Shown here piece after piece: positions 57,883 to 64,000 of a stretch of DNA of 64,000 bases (positions are counted from its first letter, which is position 1; each line of letters begins with the position of its first letter). Location: NCBI RefSeq assembly GCF_003415655.1, contig NZ_QRHC01000008.1:171296-235295 (forward strand). The letters are read 5' to 3'. The stretch is from Vibrio maerlii. Lineage in GTDB: Bacteria > Pseudomonadota > Gammaproteobacteria > Enterobacterales > Vibrionaceae. The notes below the pieces were generated by a model that made no database searches, had not been told where the DNA came from, and worked only from the letters and a program-made list of their open reading frames with translations. The translations under genes and the position numbers were made by a program.

Positions 57883-59178
57883 TTAAACAACCAATCTCTG
57901 AGGCAGTACAAAGGAGAACATGCTGCCCTTGCCCACCTCACTTTGGATTTCTAGATGCGAGTCATGGTGATTCAGTGCATGTTTCACAATCGCTAAACCT
58001 AATCCACTACCACCAGTATCTCGAGATCTTGCTTTATCCACACGGTAGAAACGCTCAGTCAGTCGATGCAGATGCTGAGGTTCAATTCCATCACCACCAT
58101 CCTCCACTTCCAGCGTTGCTCCGGCATTTGAGCGATACCAGCGAACCGTTACTTCAGCACCGTCAGGTGTATATTTCACGGCGTTGTAAACGAGGTTAGA
58201 TATTGCGCTTCGCAACTGGTCTTCATCTGCAAAGACTTTTAGACTCGAGTCCACATCGAACGTAAGTTTATGTTGACGATCACCACTGAGGCTAACGGCT
58301 TCTTTCTCTAAGACTTCAAGCATAGCTGGCACATTAACGACTTCATCGAGATCATGCATGGGTGCTGCTTCAATTTTAGATAGCGTCAGCAATTGATTAA
58401 CCAAAGCATTCATTCGATTAAGTTGCTCAGTCATCACCCCATGAGCTTTGGTCCACATAGGGCCAACAACCATGTCAGGGTCTTCGGTCATCTCCAGGTA
58501 ACCCTGTAAAACCGTCATTGGGGTTCGAAGCTCATGTGAAACATTGGCAAAGAAGTTGCGACGCATACCCTCGAGTTGCTTCAACTGGGTAACGTCACGC
58601 ACCACCATCAGGTGTTCACCCTCAGTGTAAGGCACAATACGCAGCTCTAGCATACGCTCAACATTGAGCGGCGAGCACATCTCAAGCGGCTCAGAAAAAT
58701 CAGCTTTGTTAAGATACTTAATAAAATCAGGTGTGCGGATAAGATTAGCGATAGGCTGACCGGAGTCGTCAGGCCAACGGAAGCCTAATAGATGCTGCGC
58801 AAGGCGGTTACACCAAACTATGTTACCTTCGCTACGAAATACCACTACCGCATCCGGTAGGGATTCAGCACCGTTCCGGAAACGGCGGATCAAATTTGTC
58901 AGCTCTTTACGCTTGCGACGCTGACGCTGTTGAAGGCGATAAATACCATTGAAAAGCGACTCCCAATTTCCGGTTCCTGAAGGTGGTGTTAGGCGCTTTT
59001 CATCCCACAACCAAGCAGATAAACGCATTTGATTATGTAGATGCCATAGAAGCTGCAAAACCGTAGCAGCTAACAGCAACCACGGCATATACCCAAAAAA
59101 CCACCCTACAAGAACCCAAGGGCTATAGAAAAAAACCAACTCCCATGCCAGCTTTTTCCAGGTCAACCTTTCAACCAT
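57883..59178 (-). CDS. phoR: Phosphate sensor histidine kinase PhoR
   Basis: A 431-residue inner-membrane kinase with two N-terminal helices (about 10-48), a PAS domain (about 100-195) and the kinase core. The phosphorylated H215 lies in NVSHELRTP; the ATP-binding region shows [11 protein letters not shown] and [14 protein letters not shown]. It lies 51 nt after phoB. It phosphorylates PhoB when phosphate is low, under control of Pst/PhoU. Confidence 0.96.
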   Translation of the reverse strand: MVERLTWKKLAWELVFFYSPWVLVGWFFGYMPWLLLAATVLQLLWHLHNQMRLSAWLWDEKRLTPPSGTGNWESLFNGIYRLQQRQRRKRKELTNLIRRFRNGAESLPDAVVVFRSEGNIVWCNRLAQHLLGFRWPDDSGQPIANLIRTPDFIKYLNKADFSEPLEMCSPLNVERMLELRIVPYTEGEHLMVVRDVTQLKQLEGMRRNFFANVSHELRTPMTVLQGYLEMTEDPDMVVGPMWTKAHGVMTEQLNRMNALVNQLLTLSKIEAAPMHDLDEVVNVPAMLEVLEKEAVSLSGDRQHKLTFDVDSSLKVFADEDQLRSAISNLVYNAVKYTPDGAEVTVRWYRSNAGATLEVEDGGDGIEPQHLHRLTERFYRVDKARSRDTGGSGLGLAIVKHALNHHDSHLEIQSEVGKGSMFSFVLPQRLVV

Positions 59179-59229
59179 TTAACTCTCCATGCTGGCAACA
59201 TTAAATTACCAGCATTCATTAATTCTTAC

Positions 59230-59919
59230 TTAAGATTTTGTCGAGAAGCGATAACCTGCACCACGCACAGTTTGTATCAACTTATCGTGACCTGCCGATT
59301 CTAATGCTTTACGTAAGCGACGAATATGTACATCAACTGTACGGTCTTCGACGTAGACGTTAGTACCCCAGACATTATTCAACAATTGCTCACGGCTGTA
59401 GACACGCTCTTGGTGCGTCATGAAGAAGTGCAGCATCTTAAACTCAGTCGGTCCCATATCTAATGGCGCATCGTTTGCTGTCACGCGGTGAGAAACAGGG
59501 TCTAACTTCAAACCTTGAACATCGATGACATCTTCGAGTGCTGTTGGTGTCACACGTCGAATCACCGCTTTTAGACGCGCGACCAATTCTTTAGGTGAGA
59601 ATGGTTTAGTGATGTAATCATCCGCACCGACTTCTAAACCACGTACTTTATCTTCTTCTTCACCGCGAGCAGTTAGCATCACTACAGGGATATTACGGGT
59701 CAATTCTTCGCGCTTCATATGCTTGATGAAGTTGATACCACTACCACCAGGTAACATCCAGTCCAACAAAACAAGATCAGGGAAAGGTTCTGCTAACTTG
59801 TTTACCGCGGTATCGTAATCTTCAGCTTCGATAGCTTGGTAACCTTTCTGCTCCAACACAAAGCAGAGCATTTCACGAATTGGCGCTTCATCTTCAACGA
59901 CCAATATTCTTCTCGACAT
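59230..59919 (-). CDS. phoB: Phosphate response regulator PhoB
   Basis: A 229-residue OmpR-type regulator. The receiver domain has the phosphoacceptor D53 ([11 protein letters not shown]) with acidic DEAPIRE and the lysine in [10 protein letters not shown]; the C-terminal winged helix reads [14 protein letters not shown]. It activates Pho-box promoters, including pstC and probably itself: a Pho box lies about 72-89 nt upstream. Confidence 0.97.
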   Translation of the reverse strand: MSRRILVVEDEAPIREMLCFVLEQKGYQAIEAEDYDTAVNKLAEPFPDLVLLDWMLPGGSGINFIKHMKREELTRNIPVVMLTARGEEEDKVRGLEVGADDYITKPFSPKELVARLKAVIRRVTPTALEDVIDVQGLKLDPVSHRVTANDAPLDMGPTEFKMLHFFMTHQERVYSREQLLNNVWGTNVYVEDRTVDVHIRRLRKALESAGHDKLIQTVRGAGYRFSTKS

Positions 59920-59990
59920 AGTTGCGTAACCTTATATTTGTTCTGAGCCAACTCACCAGACCGGCGATGCAAAGCATTATCAAGAATAAT

Positions 59991-60008
59991 TATGACACTT
60001 TTGTGACC
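59991..60008 (-). promoter_or_regulatory. Pho box upstream of phoB
   Basis: On the minus strand GGTCACA-AAAG-TGTCATA fits the 7-4-7 PhoB recognition pattern well. It is consistent with autoregulation of phoB-phoR-pstS-like. Confidence 0.7.
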
Positions 60009-60185
60009 TTTGCAAAGAAAAATTCATATTAGATTCTCATTGTTTTCATTAGTTTATTTTCTCAATTGATTAAGGCTGAACCATAATTTACTTGACTAAA
60101 TTCAGCAGTTTGAGCTCTAAACTGAGACATCAGATTCAGAATCCCCTATCATGTCTGCGTTACTCAATCAGTAGAGACTATCTAA

Positions 60186-61100
60186 ATGTGGTTTAAAAAT
60201 TGCCTCGCCTATCGTGTCAATCGCGATGTTGAATTCAACGCAGACAAACTAGAAAAGCAACTTGAAGAGTTCCGCTTTACACCGTGTGGTAGCCAAGACA
60301 AACAGAAATTTGGTTGGGTTACAGCAATGGGTAAGCATGGAGATATGATGACTCACGTTTCTGAGGGTCGAATTCTTATGTGTGCAAAGAAAGAAGAAAA
60401 AATGCTTCCGGCATCAGTAATTAAAGAGTCCCTAAATGCCAAGGTAGATGCACTAGAAGCAGAAGAGGGGCGTCCTCTTAAAAAGAAAGAAAAGGACACG
60501 CTAAAAGAAGACATCATTATTGATCTTCTCCCTCGTGCATTCAGCCGCAGCAGTCATACTAACCTGCTAATCATGCCAAAAGAGGGCTTGATCCTAGTGG
60601 ATGCGAGCAGCTATAAAAAAGCGGAAGATGTACTCGCACTACTTCGTAAGACTATGGGTAGCCTACCGGTTGTTCCGGCTATTCCAGAGCAGGCTGTTGA
60701 ATCAACGCTGACGGATTGGGTTCAATCAGGGACCACGCCTCAGGGCGTCACCATGCTAGATGAAGCAGAGCTTAAAGCCATCCAAGAAGATGGCGGTATC
60801 GTTCGAGTGAAGAAACAAGAACTCGATACAGATGAGATTAAAAACCACATCGAAGCCAACAAGGTCGTCACCAAGCTCGCATTAGACTGGCAAGGTCGTA
60901 TTGAGTTTATTCTTGCAGAAGACGCAAGTATTAAACGCCTCAAGTTCTCAGACGAACTACGCGATGAAAATGATGACATCCCACGTGAAGACCAAGCGGC
61001 TCGCTTTGATGCAGACTTCTCATTGATGTGTGGTGAGTTCAGCGCGTTTCTGCCAAACCTTTATGAAATGCTAGGTGGATTACCAAATTCAAATGCTTAA
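60186..61100 (+). CDS. rdgC: Recombination-associated protein RdgC
   Basis: A ring-forming DNA-binding protein that inhibits RecA and affects recombination at the nucleoid. The 304 residues match the family. The N-terminal [32 protein letters not shown] and [17 protein letters not shown] are characteristic. It is a plus-strand gene followed 15 nt later by a DUF3010 gene. Confidence 0.95.
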   Translation: MWFKNCLAYRVNRDVEFNADKLEKQLEEFRFTPCGSQDKQKFGWVTAMGKHGDMMTHVSEGRILMCAKKEEKMLPASVIKESLNAKVDALEAEEGRPLKKKEKDTLKEDIIIDLLPRAFSRSSHTNLLIMPKEGLILVDASSYKKAEDVLALLRKTMGSLPVVPAIPEQAVESTLTDWVQSGTTPQGVTMLDEAELKAIQEDGGIVRVKKQELDTDEIKNHIEANKVVTKLALDWQGRIEFILAEDASIKRLKFSDELRDENDDIPREDQAARFDADFSLMCGEFSAFLPNLYEMLGGLPNSNA

Positions 61101-61115
61101 TTAGAGACTAATGAT

Positions 61116-61538
61116 ATGAAAATTTGTGGTGTAGAAATCAAAGGTAATGATGCTGTTATCTGTATTCTGGATGCTTCTGCCAGTGTATTCAGCATTCAAG
61201 ACTGTCGTGTTTCTAAAGTATCTATTGCTAATGCGAATGACACTCAGCAAGTGCGAGATTACCAATTCGCTTTCGCAAAGCTAGTTGAAGATTACAAGAT
61301 TGAGAAAGTGGTAATTAAGCAGCGCCAAACCAAAGGCAAATTTGCTGGCGGCGGTAACGGCTTTAAACTGGAAGCTGCGATTCAGTTAATTGACGGCTTG
61401 GATGTAACGGTTGTGCCATCAAACGAAATCAAAGAAAAACTTAAGCGTAACCCTATGCCAATCAAGTTCAAAGACACTGGCCTAAAGCAGTTCCAAGAAC
61501 AGGCATTTACGATTGCTTACGCATGCTCGCAAAAGTAA
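61116..61538 (+). CDS. DUF3010 family protein
   Basis: A 140-residue protein of the DUF3010 family, beginning MKICGVEIKGNDAVICIL and containing VVIKQRQTKGKFAGGGNGFK and VPSNEIKEKLKRNP. The N-terminal strand pattern recalls RNase H-like folds, but that is only an impression. No function is known. It is likely co-transcribed with rdgC (15-nt gap) and ends at a clear terminator. Confidence 0.85.
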   Translation: MKICGVEIKGNDAVICILDASASVFSIQDCRVSKVSIANANDTQQVRDYQFAFAKLVEDYKIEKVVIKQRQTKGKFAGGGNGFKLEAAIQLIDGLDVTVVPSNEIKEKLKRNPMPIKFKDTGLKQFQEQAFTIAYACSQK

Positions 61539-61598
61539 CGCTGCTTAAGAAAGCGAAACTAATCGCGACTTAAAGCGATATTTACTTTCTATTGAATC

Positions 61599-61628
61599 AA
61601 TCCCTGCTCTCCTGAGCGGGGATTTTTG
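61599..61628 (+). terminator. Terminator of rdgC-DUF3010
   Basis: AATCCCTGCTC and GAGCGGGGATT form a stem with one G-T pair around TCCT, followed by TTTTGTTT. Confidence 0.88.
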
Positions 61629-61724
61629 TTTATGTACTTACATCACAATTTAGCGTAATATTTGCGCCCCGATTCCACTAGGTGGAATCGCACTGACTTG
61701 AGATCAGAACAAAGAGAATTACAC

Positions 61725-63122
61725 ATGACTGAGAAAGCATTCGTACCTGAGCTACTGTCACCAGCTGGTAGCCTTAAAAACATGCGTTACGCATTTGCCT
61801 ACGGCGCAGACGCGGTATACGCTGGCCAACCACGTTACAGCCTTCGCGTACGTAACAACGAGTTCAACCACGAAAACCTACAAATTGGTATCAACGAAGC
61901 CCATGCCCTAGGCAAGAAGCTTTATGTGGTATGTAACATCCAACCACACAACTCAAAGCTAAAGACTTTCATCCGCGACCTTAAACCGGTTGTAGAGATG
62001 GGCCCTGATGCACTGATCATGTCTGACCCAGGTCTTATCATGATGGTTCGTGAAGCCTTCCCTGAAATGCCAATTCACCTGTCTGTACAGGCGAACGCAG
62101 TAAACTGGGCAACAGTTAAATTCTGGGCTGCAAACGGCGTTGAGCGTGTGATTGTTTCTCGTGAGCTTTCTCTAGAAGAGATCGAAGAGATCCGTGAACA
62201 CTGTCCCGAGACTGAGCTAGAAGTGTTCGTTCACGGCGCTCTATGTATGGCTTACTCAGGCCGTTGTCTATTGTCTGGCTACATCAACAAGCGTGACCCT
62301 AACCAAGGTACGTGTACTAACGCATGTCGTTGGGAGTACAAGGTTGAAGAAGGCAAAGAGAACGAAACTGGCGATATCGTTGAGAAATTTGATCCAGCAG
62401 AAGCGCAAGCAGTCGAAGTTCAAGACGAGCGTCCAGAGACGACTATCGGTCGTGGCAAGCCAACTGATGAAGTGGTTCTACTTTCTGAAGCACACCGCCC
62501 AGAAGAGAAAATGGCCGCTTACGAAGATGAGCACGGCACTTACATCATGAACTCAAAAGACCTACGTGCTATCCAGCACGTTGAGCGTCTAACTAAGATG
62601 GGTGTGCACTCACTTAAGATCGAAGGTCGTACTAAGTCATTCTACTACTGTGCTCGTACTGCTCAGGTTTACCGTAAAGCGATTGATGATGCAGTTGCAG
62701 GTAAACCATTTGATGAGAGCCTAATGACTACTCTAGAGAGCCTTGCTCACCGTGGCTACACGGAAGGCTTCCTACGTCGTCATACTCACGATGCGTACCA
62801 GAACTACGATTACGGCTACTCAGTATCTGATGCTCAGCAATTTGTAGGTGAGTTCACAGGCAAGCGCCGTGGCGATTTCGCTGAAGTTGAAGTTAAGAAC
62901 AAGTTCATTGTCGGTGACAGCCTTGAGCTGATGACACCAAACGGCAACGTAATCTTCACTCTAGAAGCGATGGAAAACCGCAAGAGCGAAACCATCGAGG
63001 ACGCAAAGGGTAACGGCCACTTCGTGTTTATTCCAGTTCCACAGGATATGGATCTAGAATACGGTCTGTTAATGCGCAACCTAAACTCTGGTCAGGATAC
63101 GCGTAACCCAACTGGTAAATAA
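61725..63122 (+). CDS. trhP: Prephenate-dependent tRNA uridine(34) hydroxylase TrhP (YegQ)
   Basis: U32-family Fe-S protein required for 5-hydroxyuridine at the tRNA wobble position. ATG 61725 gives 465 residues; a longer reading adds 21 unlikely residues. The start ELLSPAGSLKNMRYAFAYGA is typical, and the cysteine-rich region GALCMAYSGRCLLSGY followed by GTCTNACRWEY should ligate the cluster. It is a paralog of UbiU in this window. A ferredoxin gene starts three nt after the stop codon. Confidence 0.93.
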   Translation: MTEKAFVPELLSPAGSLKNMRYAFAYGADAVYAGQPRYSLRVRNNEFNHENLQIGINEAHALGKKLYVVCNIQPHNSKLKTFIRDLKPVVEMGPDALIMSDPGLIMMVREAFPEMPIHLSVQANAVNWATVKFWAANGVERVIVSRELSLEEIEEIREHCPETELEVFVHGALCMAYSGRCLLSGYINKRDPNQGTCTNACRWEYKVEEGKENETGDIVEKFDPAEAQAVEVQDERPETTIGRGKPTDEVVLLSEAHRPEEKMAAYEDEHGTYIMNSKDLRAIQHVERLTKMGVHSLKIEGRTKSFYYCARTAQVYRKAIDDAVAGKPFDESLMTTLESLAHRGYTEGFLRRHTHDAYQNYDYGYSVSDAQQFVGEFTGKRRGDFAEVEVKNKFIVGDSLELMTPNGNVIFTLEAMENRKSETIEDAKGNGHFVFIPVPQDMDLEYGLLMRNLNSGQDTRNPTGK

Positions 63123-63125
63123 TCA

Positions 63126-63380
63126 ATGGCACTGCTAATCAAAAAATCTTGTATTAACTGTGATATGTGTGAGCCAGAGTGCCCAAACGACGCAATTAGT
63201 ATGGGTGATAGCATCTATGAGATTGACCCTGATCTGTGCACAGAATGTAAAGGCCACTATGACAAGCCAACTTGTCAGTCAGTGTGTCCGATAACCAAAT
63301 GTATCATCACAGATCCTAATCGAGTCGAGACGGAAGAAGAACTTCTAGAGAAGTTTGTCATTATCCAAGGCCTCGCCTAA
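63126..63380 (+). CDS. yfhL: YfhL-type 2[4Fe-4S] ferredoxin
   Basis: An 84-residue electron carrier with two cluster motifs: C-x2-C-x2-C-x3-C in SCINCDMCEPECP, and the second set in LCTECKGHYDKPTCQSVCP with the longer spacing typical of Alvin-type ferredoxins. It is encoded three nt after trhP, so it is probably the electron donor for that Fe-S enzyme, which is inference from position. Confidence 0.93.
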   Translation: MALLIKKSCINCDMCEPECPNDAISMGDSIYEIDPDLCTECKGHYDKPTCQSVCPITKCIITDPNRVETEEELLEKFVIIQGLA

Positions 63381-63389
63381 GATTGCAGC

Positions 63390-63417
63390 AAAGAGCCAGC
63401 TAAATAGCTGGCTCTTT
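63390..63417 (+). terminator. Terminator of trhP-yfhL
   Basis: AAAGAGCCAGCT and AGCTGGCTCTTT form a perfect 12-bp stem around AAAT, followed by a short T tract; it can also serve the convergent DUF1904 gene. Confidence 0.9.
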
Positions 63418-63446
63418 TGTATTCTGAACTTTATCCACTAAATGAC

Positions 63447-63788
63447 TTATTTTCCGTAATGCTCTGCATTATCGTAGTAGTTGTTACCTTCCAAACCAGT
63501 AAACACCACAGCGACATACTCTACTTCTTCCTCAATCACTTCACGTACTCGCAGAGTTACAGCTTGGGCAACCTTATCCTTCACTTCTTGTCCCCTATCA
63601 AACCACAGTACTTCAACAAACGGATACGCTTCCGTTACCTCGCCCTCATGAAAGAAGGTTGAATAGATATACTCAAAGGTAAAATCATCGCGCGGGCAAT
63701 CCATTAGAGGTTGTAAGTCATCTAATAGCGTAGAAGATAAAGCTTGAACCGTCTGTGGCTCTACTGCACGAAAACGTAAATGTGGCAT
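63447..63788 (-). CDS. DUF1904 family protein
   Basis: A 113-residue protein of the DUF1904 family (tautomerase-like size): starts MPHLRFRAVEPQTV, with FEYIYSTFFHEG and FVEVLWFDRGQEVKD in the middle and YVAVVFTGLEGNNYY near the end. An N-terminal proline after Met and the beta-alpha-beta pattern recall 4-oxalocrotonate tautomerases. Function is unknown. The upstream side carries the long 8-bp repeat array. Confidence 0.85.
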   Translation of the reverse strand: MPHLRFRAVEPQTVQALSSTLLDDLQPLMDCPRDDFTFEYIYSTFFHEGEVTEAYPFVEVLWFDRGQEVKDKVAQAVTLRVREVIEEEVEYVAVVFTGLEGNNYYDNAEHYGK

Positions 63789-63853
63789 GACATGCTTCCT
63801 TATTATTTGTATTCAGAAAGCGTAACAGGTAAATGACATAGATGCGAGAGGAA

Positions 63854-64000
63854 GAGCTAGAGAGCTAGAGAGCTAGAGAGCTAGAGAGCTAGAGAGCTAG
63901 AGAGCTAGAGAGCTAGAGAGCTAGAGAGCTAGAGAGCTAGAGAGCTAGAGAGCTAGAGAGCTAGAGAGCTAGAGAGCTAGAGAGCTAGAGAGCTAGAGAG
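63854..64000. repeat. Long perfect 8-bp tandem repeat array (CTAGAGAG)n, cut by window edge
   Basis: CTAG occurs 18 times at exact 8-bp steps from 63857 to 63993 with no interruption, and the array continues beyond the window. The unit is identical to the second part of the array at 12017. It begins about 65 nt upstream of the DUF1904 start. Confidence 0.97.

Noticed and set aside
63854..64000. CRISPR-like appearance of the terminal repeat array
   Set aside because: The unit is only 8 bp, continuous and without spacers; no cas genes are present.

Overview
The window reads as a chromosomal segment of a marine gammaproteobacterium of the genus Vibrio. The evidence is gene content and order: deoCABD beside a CNT transporter, queA-tgt-yajC-secD-secF, rpsO-pnp-nlpI, phoBR/pst/ppk-ppx, ubiTUV, and small Vibrio-type families such as DUF5363 and DUF3010. 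Base composition is moderate and almost all genes are intact. No rRNA, tRNA, CRISPR array, prophage or complete insertion sequence was seen. A Splendidus-clade Vibrio is possible, but the sequence does not settle the species.

Layout. Positions 1-12,016 are a nucleoside uptake and catabolism island. It holds deoC-deoA-deoB-deoD (minus strand, deoD cut by the window edge), a small XapX-like membrane protein, a Na+-coupled CNT transporter, a TatD-family hydrolase, and a BMP-type nucleoside ABC importer (binding protein, ATPase, two permeases). 12,017-15,619 has an 8-bp tandem repeat array, a secreted protein with duplicated domains, an outer-membrane barrel, a LysR regulator and a tiny DUF5363 gene. 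15,700-24,207 has an ERIC-like element, prfC, holD-rimI, a GNAT acetyltransferase with ubiT, a PAS-GGDEF-EAL protein, ubiU-ubiV and a 267-bp MITE. 24,208-36,029 has marR-MATE, nlpI, pnp, rpsO and the queA-tgt-yajC-secDF operon. 36,290-42,146 has a CBS protein, the glyoxylate shunt (aceB-aceA), and divergent oxyR and peroxiredoxin genes. 42,429-47,477 has cutC and a surface-protein locus: two paralogous LysR genes flank a proline-rich repeat lipoprotein and a barrel, followed by an OmpX-like barrel. 47,532-59,919 is a phosphate island (pstCAB-phoU, ppk-ppx, a PstS-like protein, phoR, phoB). 59,920-64,000 has rdgC, DUF3010, trhP, a YfhL-type ferredoxin, DUF1904 and a second perfect 8-bp array running off the edge.

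How it works together. Nucleosides enter by the CNT carrier or the ABC system and are broken down by DeoD/DeoA/DeoB/DeoC. Candidate operators of one type (ACGCAAACG core) lie before both the XapX/deo region and the ABC importer. The phosphate genes form a sensing, uptake and polyphosphate unit with recognisable Pho boxes. UbiT, UbiU and UbiV form the oxygen-independent ubiquinone route, here interrupted by a c-di-GMP gene.

The most novel feature is a pair of unlinked loci (12.3-15.4 kb and 43.2-47.5 kb). In each, a secreted repeat protein is followed by an intercistronic hairpin, an outer-membrane barrel gene and a LysR gene, and both repeat proteins end in a similar short motif (IDRxK ... 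AIxxRLxG). They may be two versions of an undescribed surface-display or barrel-partner system.
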